Below, in pieces: positions 30,930 through 42,743 of a stretch of 64,000 nucleotides of DNA (within the stretch, counting starts at the first letter, position 1; every line of letters starts with the position of its first letter). Made by a program: the position numbers and the translations under genes. This DNA comes from Cantharellus purpuraceus (Eukaryota > Basidiomycota > Agaricomycetes > Cantharellales > Hydnaceae), in assembly GCA_025174535.1 (NCBI GenBank), contig JALBUN010000003.1:310001-374000 (forward strand), read 5' to 3'. Under the pieces are notes generated by a model that made no database searches, was not told the origin of the DNA, and was given only the letters and a program-made list of their open reading frames with translations.

Positions 30930-33175
30930 GATGACTTTTTTGCCACCACCCCTCTTCATAAAAGTCGCTGTTCAACATTCTCGAAATTTGGCCTGTGAAG
31001 CCTGGTTCTACGCAGGGATGGAACATATCCGGGGAGTAGCCATTGTGGATCGGTTTGAATAGCAAGGCCTGAGTTGGGCCAAAGCCGACGCAACATACAA
31101 TCCTGATGAAAGACAATGTTCTGGATGAGGATGAGAACAACTTTTCACCTAACGCCAGGGACACGGAAACATCAAGCAATAAAGATGACACATCTAACCT
31201 CTCACATTCAACGGAGAAAATAAACAAGACTCTTCTTCCCTCCTTTCAAAAGTGATGAGAGGACTTTTGTCTCATTGCTGGTTTTGAAGGACTGGGTGGG
31301 TTGATGCCCACGTACGTGTCTAATATCCGTATGCTATATTCAAGGCATTATTGCTTTTCAGGTCAGATATCTATGAAATATTCGGTGATGTTTGGTCAAT
31401 CTGGGGTCGCGTAGGTGGACTTGCAATGGAATGGATAAGTCTTCTGGTAGCGCCCGCCACACATAGCAGAGTCATTTGTCCTTACTACAGACACGAGAAT
31501 CAGTAGTGTGTGGTTAATTCCGATCACGCAAGATAATTTAATGTTTGATAGTCCACCATTAACCATGATAATATCTCAGCGGCTCATTGGGTTATGTCCC
31601 TGAATCTTGCAATATGAAGCCTTGGAAGCAAAATAGAAAGGCTATCTACCATGTTGAGCAAAAGAGCCAGTCAACAGATCGGCGGTGCATAATTAATTTT
31701 GATTAGATCGTGCATCTTGGTATCTTGGAAAACACATGTCGGTCATGAAAGGTATCACCAGACTACGCAATGTCGATGTCAACGATGCCTCGAGGATCTT
31801 AATTTGCCAGTGTGGTCGTACCCCTCGAGTCAGGGAAACGTATGTATAAACCAACATTTTGACATTTGGCAGTCCCATCTCTAAAGGTGTCTCATTCACC
31901 ATGCCATGTATGAGCCGAAAGTCACTTGTCATGGGGGTGGAGTACTTTGCTTCTTTTTGTTTTTTTTTCGAGTGATGTGCGTGGCTTTATTGTTTGTTAT
32001 TCATCGCACCCATGTTTTCCAGCCTGGGACGACGTTATGGTGCCAGCAGGATGGTACTTTCTGTTCGGTCGGTCCCCATTTTCCCTTGGATGCCACCTCC
32101 ATCCTACCAGGGACCTGTTTAGGGCCCACTGTATGGAAATGACGTATGTGGGAGAGGTACATCAACTAGCGACCTGTGCAGGGCAATCAATGTACACCAC
32201 AACCCCATGACACATCTCTGTATCCCTGTAATGGAAACATTGGTATTTCTCAATTCCCACCGGAGATTCTGGGCTCCACGTCAAATATTTTATATTCCCG
32301 GGTTGTCCATGTCAAACTGAGTCAGTTCGTCGTCCCCCCTTAGCGGGCACCTATGCCTGTGATCTGCCAAGAAATCGATAAGGATGTGAGTCATCCCCAT
32401 GACATGCACATTATGACACTGATAGCTCTCGAGTTTGATGATACTTTTTATGGTAGTGGTGCCTCCTACACCGGGACACGGCACACAATACACATCCAAC
32501 ATCTTCGAATGCCCTGCTCTTACCTAGCCTCCATTTCCCATATCCGTCTGCCAAGCAGCAGCCACATATCAACAATCTCCAGGTTGGACCTTGGACCTTG
32601 GGCGTGTGAGCGATCATTCACCCTCAATATCTCATGGACACCCACAAGTCGGAGGCTGAGAGTCTGAGAGTTGAAATTTCCCGCTTTGGATAGAAAGCCG
32701 ATTCCATTGCGACCTTGACTAGGAACGGAACAGCGCTCAGCGTCTTAGCGGCCTGCTCACACACCAACACCGTTAAACTCAACCCTTCCGTGACCCGATA
32801 GGAACGGAACGGCGCTCAGCATCTTAGCGGCCTGCCCGCACATCCACACTGTAGAACTCAAAATATCCGTGACCCGGGTTACCCTGTTCTCTTCACCTGC
32901 AGCTGGGGACTTGATTGTGGCCCAGAACATGGGTAGTATGACGTATGCAAGATACTTACGCCCGTGGGTGATGAACACCATATCCACATCCACATCTCGG
33001 CTTGACTTGCATTCATGTGCCTGACAACGTTACCATTGGTGTTTCAACGTCTTTACGTTTTCTCCTGGTGATTCCGTGCTCGATTTTGGATTTCTTGTAT
33101 TTCTGGGTTGCTGCTCCTAGTCGGCCACCATGCATAGTCTAGATGTTCCGCCAAGAGATCGATAAGGATATGACT
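30930..33175. repeat. Segmental duplication, copy A
   Basis: Collinear with 37590-39450 over about 2 kb, with many blocks of 20-60 nt that are nearly identical (for example around 31250-31320 with 37830-37900, and 32880-33050 with 39190-39375). Small indels separate the copies; B lacks 26 nt present in A near 30977. Copy A also contains a local duplication of about 85 nt near 32715-32850 (ACGGAAC.GCGCTCAGC). Its right end runs into the 3' part of the DUF6535 pseudogene. Confidence 0.8.
30950..31062 (+). pseudogene. Kinase-like fragment
   Basis: PPPLFIKVAVQHSRNLACEAWFYAG continuing MEHIRGVAIV (given here in pieces) includes the VKVA-type beta-3 lysine block and the EAWFYxxMExxxGVAI block of the Agaricomycete kinase-like family. 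A stop follows at once, and no glycine loop or catalytic loop is present. It lies inside segmental duplication A. Confidence 0.6.
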
Positions 33176-36100
33176 GCTCTGAGTTGAAGCCCATTCTCCG
33201 GGACGTACCCAGTAACTCGGATATATGTTTGCGTAGAACTGGGAGAACCTCCTTCCAAAATGGGTCGCCTTGTATGCGTTGGGTACCGTCCCATTCATGT
33301 TGTTCTTCGTCAACCTTACCGCACACCTGTTTGACCAGCTCTATTAGACGGTTTGTTGCTTCACAGTCCCATCGTCTCTTTGCATATTCCACAAGAGATG
33401 GAAGCGCTGCACGGCATTCCTCAGTAGAAATGTGCCATATACGGGTCCCAAATTGCCCTCCAAAGCCGTTTAGATTGAACATGCAGTGCCAGGCTCGCAA
33501 AAAAAAGTGGCCAAATCGAATCTGTCAGGACTGCTGTAAAAAACGAGTGGTATTCGCCTGCTGTATCAATGATCGCAAAAATATGCGTCATAGGTACAGC
33601 ATATTTGTCAAATTCATGACCTCCCTGGGAAGACAGTGTCTTTGCGATCGCAAGACAGTTGTTGAAATGACCATACTTCTGAAGTTGATGATGCCAAGTG
33701 GGTTCTTGGGAAAGGGCGCAAAGCACCTTGAGGTAGGGAATATGAAGGCGCGAGGAGAAGATATTTATAAGTGGGCCATCATCGGTGTGTGTTCGTGGAG
33801 CAAGCAGGAGGACCGCTAAAGTGAGTGCTTGTGAGAAGTGTTCTCGGAGCGATTCATCGTCTCGACCCATTGAAGCCACTGTGTACCGAATGGCGCAAGC
33901 CGCATCCAGGGCTGCATAGCATGTGCCTATCTCACCCATGAAACGCATCAGCGTGTCAACGTAGCGGCGCTTCCGGTCTGGGGCACTCGGCGATCCATGC
34001 AACCTCACCAAGAGCCAAAAAGCGCCACCGGTTGCGTCATCATCTGTGCCTTCACACATGCGTAGATGGTAATCCACCAGTAGGTCAAACTGCTCCTGGG
34101 TGCAAGGCCCACTTGCAACCGAGGGCAGGGATAGAGCAAGGATACGAACGAGAATGGCGACACTCTTGGATCGGGCTTGATCATCGCCCAGTGTGCATGA
34201 GTGATCCACGATTAGAGAACGACAGAGTTTGAGAGCCTGCCTGAATCCGTGACGATCGCTGAACACGTCATTTGTGTCAAAGTATGGAAGTAGTGCATGA
34301 ATCAGCATCAGCGCATTCCAGTGCCATCTATGCTCGTGAATCCCATTGAGAAGCACGGCTAACGTGCGATTCATAACTCCTTGTTGAAGTATTTTCATGG
34401 CTTGACTGCAAAAACATAAAATCAACAGCTCACACAAATGGATTCTCGCAAATGTCTGGCTTCTTACCTCAAGCCTCACCAATTCCCGTCGATCGATTCG
34501 AAGGCCAAATAGCATGCCTGCTAGTAATATGCAGCCTGCCATCAGATGGAGGGGGGAGAGGGACGGCTCAGAGTCAAGGCAGATGCCAAGTGACAAATTC
34601 CGGGTCACATTCACCCTCGTGCGGACGGCAGGTAACCATATGTGCCATCCACATCCGGTCTGATAAAGGGAGGCGTGTCATGTCCAGATGATTGTAAGGC
34701 TACGTCACCGTCTGTGTAAATACGAAACGGATTACCCAAATCTCGTTCAACACAAAAGTCGCCAAATTGCTTTCAGGCATCCCACCGCGCCTGCTCGTGC
34801 GAGAGGAAGAATTTGATTCGTAGGATCAAAGCACACATAGAACCCACTTTTTCAATCTGTCCACGAGCGCGCCAGTCACCTCCACCTTAGCCGGCCACTC
34901 AATCTCCAGTACCATTCTGGCTGCAGCAGTTATAATCGCTGTGTCCGTAGTTGTCTCAAGTACCCACTGGGGGCAATACAACGTCTACTGGTGAAAACTC
35001 GGCATCTGATCCCAGAACACTAAAATCAAACTGATTGGAAGACATCTGTTCTCCAGTAGCGCCTAACTGCTCCAACCTTATAGCCGCCTCTGGGTCGGCG
35101 GGCGACAGGGGGACCCGCCTGGAGGTGAAAAGTATAGGGGAGAGATACGGGGAAAAGTGCACTACCCATTCCGAGAGCAGGCTCTTTGTGGCAAAGGCGT
35201 CCTTCGAGAACTTTCGAAGGCGATCGAGGATGCCTTCCCACGATTTTGCGACCGACGTTCGAGAGGGAGTCGTGTATGTAAAGACACGCTGAAGTACCGT
35301 GGACACTGGCGTCTGGAATGGACAGTCGGGTGATTTCAACGACGACACCACGGCGAAGAAGTAGAATATAAATCCAAACCCCGATGTCGCCATGATCATG
35401 CTTGCAGCCGTATGTTGCAAAGACCAGATGTTGGCGGCGAGAGCAATCCCAAAGAAGAGCAGGGACATCTGGAGTAATATCGGAAGAGTGGCGATGATGG
35501 TGTTGAAATGCCGTGTTGCCAGTGCATCCAGCCTCTTCTGCCTACGCTGGCAGCGTTCGTGCAAGGAGCCTTGTCCAAAGCGCATTGTTTTGAAGTGGCC
35601 CGGCCACTCACTGCACCGAATGCAGCTAAAAGACTGCTCGAGAGGCTCGTGTACGCCAGCGTCTGTATCCAAATAGTTGTAGAACTCGGTCCAGTCCAGA
35701 CGGGAGGGGAAGCCTGTCGCGCGGGAAACGTAAAACTGTTGATTGTGTTGATTAATATCATTAAGAGGGAGTTGGTGGTGTCACTGGGAACCGGACTGAG
35801 ACTCGACTGCATGTTGACAATGAAAGCCGAGCCGACGGCCAAGAACAGACTAGCCTGAACGACGTGTTTCTCAGTCAATGTCGATGCGAAGGATGGAGCA
35901 CATGAATATAAGCAGTAAATCTAGACCACCGTTGTGCCTCTCAATCAGCTCGTCATCATGCCGTTTAGCCACACGTTCATATGTAGACCAGAAACGGGAG
36001 CGGGGATCCTTTCTGGTGCGTTCAAACATATCCAACTCATACATGGTATCGAGGATGTCTTGGAGGATAGTCTCGGACCTGGTCACAAACCGTCAACATG
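33117..36100 (-). pseudogene. DUF6535 domain gene, broken by several frameshifts
   Basis: Minus-strand order from about 36100: RFWSTYERVAKRHDDELIER (N-terminal DUF6535 block), SAFIVNMQSSLSPVPSDTTN, IWIQTLAYTSLSSSLLAAFG, GHFKTMRFGQGSLHERCQRR, HFNTIIATLPILLQMSLLFF and GIALAANIW (membrane segments), SPDCPFQTPVSTVLQRVF. Then come CFDPTNQILPLARAGAVG and a long C-terminal helical region (34614-33421), and AWHCMFNLNGFGG to the end near 33117. Frames change near 35600 (about 13 nt missing between AAFGAV and GHFKT), near 34830, and at a T-run near 33500. The first intron (GTGCTC...TTCAG near 35870) is also out of phase by one base. DUF6535 proteins are multi-span membrane proteins of unknown function, expanded in Agaricomycetes. 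The long surviving frames suggest recent inactivation, unless sequencing errors explain the indels. Confidence 0.7.
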
Positions 36101-37589
36101 CATTTAGATAAGGGATCGTGCACTCGCTTTGTCGTTGGCATGTCCGACACGATGGGCTCGGCATTATTGGTGCCATGTTCCTGTGTCGCGGACGTCGTTG
36201 GAACACCAGCTTGGGGGAGATCTGGATCTTGTAAGGCGATTGCGGTGCATGTGCTGTGTTGTATTGCGTCTTGGAGAATGGCTTCCGGTCTGGTCGCAGG
36301 CCATTCTTTTCACACCTTAGTTCAAGCGCACCCAAAAAGTCGTCGAATTGCCTCACCGTTGTATGACGGGTCCACAGCCTCGTCCCGACCCTGATGAGCT
36401 AGAGGACGCCCTGTGTGCCCAGGTGGCAGAGTGTGTGATTCGTGCCCAGTATCGGTTGCATCGTAAAGGGAGGCCCCTGGGCCGAGCGCACGCCGTCAGC
36501 ATCCATATTACGTGTTAGATCAGGAGGCATGCACTCACTGAGCGGACGGTGGGTGAGACTTTGCAGCGGCAGATGTATCACTTGCTTGCACGGCGTGGTC
36601 GCCCAATGTCCAGATCTCCGTGTCTGCTTCTCGAGATGTCATAGCTTCCTTTCGCTGCTGCAACTAGCGCTAGACCATCATTGGATAACGTGACTGGCGC
36701 TAGTTACATCCAACATCACGTGCACGTACAGAGTTCTCACCGGCCTACAAGTGATGAATAGTGTTCGTGGACCTATACAGGACAAGTGAGTCGGGGTTTG
36801 GTCTTTGGGAGATGTCGTCTGATGAAATTCATACCAATTCTCTGCAATGGTCCCTTTAACCTCTAAAGGTGCAACGCACGCCCCAACACGGGCACCTTCA
36901 GAGGCCTATCCATGAATGGCTTTCATGCAAACGTTATATGATGCCGTTATGGTCCAGTCTCTGGCGGACGCATGGGCACTGAGACGTCGCTGGAGGCAGT
37001 CTCAGAACGACAGGGATATCATTGCTCTATCACCGTCAACAGGGTGCTGAGAGCGTGAGTGGTCAAAGGTGTTGCAGTCCTTTCGCGTGCAGTTAGGACT
37101 CGAAGTCAACGTGATGGAATTTCGAGGTAGGATGACTGACAGTGCTGTTTTCACGAGTCTCGCGTGGGACAGCGGTGAATGGAGGGCACTTTGGTATTAT
37201 TCTTCTCACGGTGGTGATCTCAGGCAACCTTGCGACGCACTGCACACAGCCAAGCCGGTGTGAAAGCAGTCAATCTTCATATTGATTCATGATCTTGATA
37301 AAAAGGGGCACCCATCCAATAATCGAGAGCCCAAGGCTTCAGCGAAAATTCCGCGTGACGCAGGGCTCACTCTCCTCTGCGAACTACTTGCACGCCGCAA
37401 GCCTTCATAATCAGTCCGACGAAGGATGCAGTTGAGGTTGACCAGTGTCAGGATTGACGTGGAGTCGGTCGGTTGCCAACATGCCTCTGGTCAAGTGAGT
37501 CCGTATTGGATAAAGGATCATAGGAGGCTGGTCGGGGTGCTGGTCGGTCCATTCCCAGCATCAAGGAAGACGCGAACGTGCCTGTTGGC
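36101..37589. other. No supportable gene
   Basis: Left part may hold the decayed N-terminus of the DUF6535 gene. The rest shows short frames on both strands with no family. No RNA gene recognised. Confidence 0.35.
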
Positions 37590-39450
37590 CAGAAGGAGAA
37601 CTGAAGGCCTCGTCATAAACGTCGCTGCTCGCCTGGTCCTCCGCAGAGATGGAGCATACTCGGAGAGTAGCCATTGCGCATATGGGCTGCTTGTGGCAGA
37701 GAAAGTGAGATCCTGGGTTGAGCAAAATCCAACGCAACATAAAGCGATAAAGATGACGCACATCTAACCTCTCACATGCACGGAGAGAATAATAAAGACC
37801 GTTCTTCCCTCCCTCAAATAGTGATGAAAGGACTTTTGTCTCGTTGCTGGTGTTGGAAAGACTGGGTGGATTGATGCCCACGTACGTGTCCCATATCTCT
37901 ATGCTATCTTGGAGACATTCTTGCTTTTCAGAGCAGATATCTATGGACTATCCAGTGAGGTTTTCTGGTCAATCTGGGGTCGTGTGGGTGGACTACATGG
38001 CAGAGTCATCTGTCCTTGCTACAGACACGAGCATCAGTCCTCCTCGCATGTGTCTCAACGTGGGGTTTACAGTGATGTAATGACCGAGGAGGGGTTTCGC
38101 GGTGTGGTTCACGCCAGAAAATTCAATGTTTCACTACCAACCATGATACTATCTCCAGCGGCTCATTGGGCCATGTCCCTGAACCTTGGTATGAGACAAG
38201 CCATCGCCCTGATTTACAATATGAAGCCTTGGAAGTGAAATAGAGAGGTTATCATCATGAGCAAAAGAGCCAGTCAACAGATCAGCCGTGCACGGTAAAT
38301 ACATGTCTGTCATGGAAGGCATCACCAGACTTCGCAGTGTCAATGTCAACGATGCCTCGAGGATCTTAATCTGCCAGTGTGGCCGTCACTGTACAGCCCC
38401 CCCAAGCCGGGGAAGCGTATGTATAAGCCATCATTTTTGGCATTTGGCAGTCCCATTTCCAAAAATGACATTCGCTGCACATGCAAGTCAGTTGTCACGG
38501 GGTGGAGTGCTTTGCTTCTTTTCCGGGTGATGTGAGCGGCTTTGTTGCTTGTTGTTTGTTGATCGCACCCGGGACGACGTCATGGTGCCAGCAGTATGGC
38601 ACCTTCTGTTTGATTAGCTCCCATTTTCCCTCCATCTTTCCTCCAGGGTCCTGTGGATGAAATGACGTATGTGGGAGAGACACATCAACTAGCGACCTGT
38701 GCATGGCAATCATTATCCACCACCACCGCATGTCGACGGAAACATTGGTATTTCCACCGGAGATTCTGCGCTCCACGTCAGATTATTTTATATCCCGGGC
38801 TATCCGTGTCAGTTCGCCGTTCCCCCCGTCCCCCTCTTAGCCGGCACCCATGCCTATGATCCGCCAAGAAATCGATAAGGATATGAGTGATCATCATGAC
38901 AGACACATGATTATGACACTGATAGTGTCCTCGAGGAGACTTTTTATGGCAGTGGCGCCTCCCGCTATGCGCTACACATCCAACATCTTCGAATGCCCCG
39001 CCCTTACCTAGCGTCCACTTCCCATATCCGTCTGCCAAGCCACAGCCACATCAACAACCTCCAGGTTGGACGTTGGACGTTGGGCGTTGGGCGTTTGAGC
39101 GTTTGCGACCTTGACTAGGAACGGAACGGCGCTCAGCGTCTTAGCGGCCTGCCCACACAGCCACACCATAGACCTCAAAATACCCCGTGACCGGGTTACC
39201 CTGTTCTCGTCACCTGCAGCCGGGGACTTGATCGTGGCCCAGAACACGGACGGTATGACGTATGCACGATACTTGCGCCCGTGGGTAATGAGCACCATAG
39301 CCACACCCACATCTCTCGGCTTGGCTTGCATTCATGTGCCTGACGACGTTACCGTTGGTGTTTCAACGTCTTTACGCCCCCCCCCGGGTGTCTTGTATTT
39401 CTGGGTTACTGCCCCTAATCAACCACCAAGAAATCGATAAGGATGTGGTC
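37590..39450. repeat. Segmental duplication, copy B
   Basis: Partner of 30930-33175. It starts near the decayed VKVA kinase block (TCATAAACGTCGCTG at 37614 against TCATAAAAGTCGCTG at 30957) and ends near AAATCGATAAGGATGTGG at 39428. Part of it (39110-39400) is repeated again in diverged form at about 39480-39750 (CAGCGCTCAGC, then GGCCGGGGACTT, then ATGACGTATG). Minus-strand pieces THILIDFLADHRH near 38870 match the C-terminus of the DUF6535 pseudogene (SHILIDLLAEHLD near 33150) and a similar piece near 32370. Confidence 0.8.
39065..39098. repeat. 7-bp tandem repeat GTTGGAC/GTTGGGC
   Basis: Four to five imperfect copies at the spot where copy B departs from copy A. Confidence 0.85.
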
Positions 39451-39785
39451 CTTATGACGTCGTCTGACTTTATCCAAAACACGACTAACAACAGAACAGC
39501 GCTCAGCACGCCTCAGCAGCCCGCACGCCCACACCGCAAAACTCAAATTGACGTGACCGCGTGATGCTCTCTGTTCGCTTCACCTGCGGCCGGGGACTTT
39601 GATCCCATCAACGTGTATACTATGACGTATGTCTCTCTCTCCCTGTTTGCCGACACATCAAGTTGTGCCCGGGGGGTGATGATAACGCCTTGCGTTCATG
39701 TGCTTGTCAATGTTGCTAGTGGCGTTTCACGGTTTCCTCCCGGCGATTCTGCGCCGAGTACCTGCTCCCCTACACCTTGTACGGA

Positions 39786-39872
39786 CTGCACGCACGGCAC
39801 ACGGCACACGGCACACGGCACATATCCGACACTAACGTCCCCTTTGAGCACACCGAGCACACCGAGCACCCT
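39786..39872. repeat. Short tandem repeats (CACGGCA and GAGCACACC units)
   Basis: Four CACGGCA-type units near 39791-39820, then three GAGCACACC-type 9-mers near 39846-39870. The surrounding 39.6-40.2 kb has no supportable gene. Confidence 0.8.
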
Positions 39873-40040
39873 GGCCGCCCCGCCGTGACTCGTCCCCAGT
39901 CAGCGCCCTTGCGATCCGTCCGCCAAGCCACCAAGCAAAAACTCTAATAAACGCGAAGCTAGCATCCGTCTCGAAACGTCGAACATGGACAATCGTGACA
40001 TGATCGTGGCCCCGATCAGTGTTGGTTGTGATGTCAGCCT

Positions 40041-40059
40041 GAGAGAGAGAGAGAGAGAG
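40041..40059. repeat. (GA)n microsatellite
   Basis: Nine GA units followed by GG. A hexamer run CATCCG (three to four copies) follows at 40342-40366. Confidence 0.9.
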
Positions 40060-40664
40060 GGTCTGACAGCGCAGAGAGTGCTGGCGCGCTGCACACCCGG
40101 CTCATGAATGTATGAAAGCAGGCACGCGCGCGGCTGATTTTCATTCAAATATCGACTAGCAAACAAACAGCGCGCGCCGGCGACGTCTCAGCAGCCAGCC
40201 AGCCCACCCAACATCGCATGCAGTTTTCAAAGGTGCCTGTGGTGCACTTGCAGAATACATACGCGGAGGTGTGTAAATGGCGCATGTCGCGCGGGTGTGT
40301 GGCGCGTCGATTGGAAATTAGGCCCGTGGGTGATGTATACCCACATCCGCATCCGCATCCGCATCTGTATAGTGCGTACCTAGCTAGAACGTCGTGCCTT
40401 GCCTCGCGCGCGTGTTTGCCACTGACGGATTTGGATTTTGGGCTCAAACGTCAGATCAAGGTCGGTGCCCCGCCCCTGGGCTTGCATTCCCGCCCACCCC
40501 TGTGCACAAGGAGAGAGTGCTTGGCCCTTGGACTAGCCGGCCCTCGTGCGTGTCCCGGATGATCTGCCAGGAAGTAGAAGAAGAAGATGTTGAGGCAACG
40601 GCACTAGTGAGCTAGAACGCACGTGACTCACAGCAGCCATACAGGCGTGACCGATTCATGTAAC

Positions 40665-40780
40665 ACCTCAGTGTTCTTACCAGACGCTGAGGTGAGCATC
40701 CGTTCTCGATTCGTTTCGCATTCGCTTACCCATAGGTACTGCCCAATATTATTCCATAGTTGTTCTTACCAGACACTGAG
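40665..40780. repeat. Second pair of CTCAGT-type hairpins
   Basis: 40665-40693 forms ACCTCAGTG/CGCTGAGGT plus TCT/AGA around loop TACC. 40761-40780 repeats the 3' part (TGTTCTTACCAGACACTGAG) without the 5' arm. Layout and spacing (about 95 nt) mirror 28051-28178, and a CCATA..GTGATTACCACC block follows at 40787 as it does near 28284. Confidence 0.75.
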
Positions 40781-41879
40781 TATCTCCATAGCTGTGTGAT
40801 TACCACCGGTAAGGGATGCCGTCGTCTCGTGACGTCCACACACACATGTCATCATATCTCCCCAATGGCACACAGTACACGTTGGCCGATATGACATCAT
40901 CATTCTCTGTTATGGGTGCTGGGGGTGGCTTAGAGTGGCGGCGGTCTTTAAATGGTCCCAAGCACCTCCTGGATCCCTGACCTTTGGAGCCAGCCCGAGC
41001 AAAGCCACGTCATGGTAGACAGACATGCCAAGCGCCCAAACGACCACGGCGTTGAGCGTCAAGCGTGGAACGTAGAACGTAGAACGTAGAATGTAGAACT
41101 CGAGGGACAGAAACACAACAGATCCTCGCCCCCTTGTGGAGCCCCCCCCCCCAATGCACGACGCACGACGCGCGACGTATAACACGAACACGGCCTCCTC
41201 TGATCCCGACGCACGAAATCGCCTCATCACCAGAATACAAACAATGTCGTCCGGGTCCCCCCAATCTGGGGAACATGTGGAAGACGAGAGAGGGGTACTT
41301 GCTCTATATACATCGTGGAGGGCGGCCTAGAACCCCTGATTCTCAGGCGTGGCACCGAAAACGGAGGCGGGGGACAGCGCTCGGCGCTTGGTGCCAGCCA
41401 GCCAAGGATCCCCTGCAACGGCCCCCCCATAACACGCGTTTTTGACGCGACACCCACCCATCCGCAGTCTCCCTTCTCAATTCCCCAATTCGCATGCAGT
41501 GGAGTCTCGCACGCTCATATAGACAGACGCACACCATCTTAAGCTACTTCTAGCCCTGGCTGCTATTCTTCTTTACACCACTCGTGGAGCCGGACGCGTT
41601 CCCTTTTTTTTTTTTTTTTGGTCTCAACAGGCAACTATATTTACATTGTTAAATTGTGCATTATGGCTCTCGTACAGGGTATTGTGTGCATGGGAATGAG
41701 AACAAGCAGAACCGAGTCATAAGGATACAGTAAAAGGCCCGTGCGTCATACGTGAATACGTGCACATGCGAGCGCTGCCGACATAAGATGCATGATACAC
41801 GCGTGATACCGTCGTCAACCGGCAACGCTCAAAACAACACAAGGCCACACAAGGCACAACAATGGCCGTCTCGCTCTCT
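40781..41879. other. No supportable gene; simple repeats
   Basis: Contains an ACGTAGA-type heptamer run (41068-41099), C-runs near 41142, and a T-run of 16 at 41604-41619. Frames are chance products of GC-rich sequence. Confidence 0.45.
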
Positions 41880-42677
41880 TCACGTGCCCGTCCAAAACTT
41901 GACCGACTTTTCGCCCTGCCCAACATGCATGACCCACTGGTCGCGCGCGCGCCCGGGGGTCAAGCCGCGAAACACGGTGTACTTGGTGAGCCAGTCCACG
42001 CGGCGGAGGCCATTGTTCGACTCGTACGTGCGCTCCTTGTGCGACTGCTGGCGCTTGCAGCGGCGGAGCCACGCGTCGCGCACGCGCTGCTGCATGCCGG
42101 CGGACGAGGCGTGCCACTCGGACGCGGAGGCGCGGTGGCGGAGCGCGCGGTAGATGCCGTGGAGGACGTCGCCGACGGAGACGGCGGCGCTGCCGCTGGC
42201 GGAGGCGGGGTAGATGTCGATGGGCCACGGGAGGTCGGCGCAGCGGATGTGGAGTGCGGGCTGCGGGGGGGAGGTGGCGGGGCGTGCGAGGTCGCGCTCG
42301 GTGAGGCCCGCGTAGGAGGAGCGGGAGGCGCTGTGGGGGATGAGGATGTGTGAGGGGGAGAGGGTGAGGTCGAATTCGATGGACGCGCGGGAGGCGAGCA
42401 CGGGGTCGATGGCGGGGGGTGTGGGCGCGGCGGCGTGGGGGTATACGGTGCGGGCGGGTGTGGTGTAGTAAGTGTGCTGGCGGGAGGCGAAGGTGGTGGA
42501 GGAGGTGGGCGCACTGGGTGTGGTGTAGTAAGAGTGCTGGCGGGAGGCGGAGGAGGTGGTGGTGGTGGTGGAGGAGGAGGGCACACTGGGGTGCGAGCGC
42601 CGAGAGTAGGAAACGTAGCTGGGCGCGGCGAGGGTGTTGTGCGAGTGAGAGCGGTGGTGGTGGTGGTAGTGGGCCAT
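41880..42677 (-). CDS. DUF6699 domain protein (copy 2), histidine-rich N-terminus
   Basis: Single exon, 265 aa from the ATG at 42677 (MAHYHHHHRSHSHN). In-frame ATGs at 42725 and 42743 are possible; a CTATAAAG box at 42711-42718 argues against a start far upstream, but an AATATAAT element near 42825 would allow them. Residues 1-100 are Ser/Thr/Pro-rich with two SRQH(S/T)YYTTP repeats. The domain follows: FDLTLSPSHILIPHS, PALHIRCADLPWPIDIYPAS, VSVGDVLHGIYRALRHRASA, SEWHASS, GLRRVDWLTKYTVFRGL, and DQWVMHVG at the end. The coding strand is very GC-rich compared with the other copies, matching its GC-rich surroundings. Function unknown. Confidence 0.85.
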   Translation of the reverse strand: MAHYHHHHRSHSHNTLAAPSYVSYSRRSHPSVPSSSTTTTTSSASRQHSYYTTPSAPTSSTTFASRQHTYYTTPARTVYPHAAAPTPPAIDPVLASRASIEFDLTLSPSHILIPHSASRSSYAGLTERDLARPATSPPQPALHIRCADLPWPIDIYPASASGSAAVSVGDVLHGIYRALRHRASASEWHASSAGMQQRVRDAWLRRCKRQQSHKERTYESNNGLRRVDWLTKYTVFRGLTPGRARDQWVMHVGQGEKSVKFWTGT

Positions 42678-42743
42678 GGTGGCAGACGAAGAGGAGGAGG
42701 AGGACCCGCCCTTTATAGCGGGCATCACCTCCGTGTGAGACAT

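Noticed and set aside
36818..36830. CTGATGAAA as a ribozyme or snoRNA C-box-like motif
   Set aside because: No partner D box or stem; an isolated short motif.
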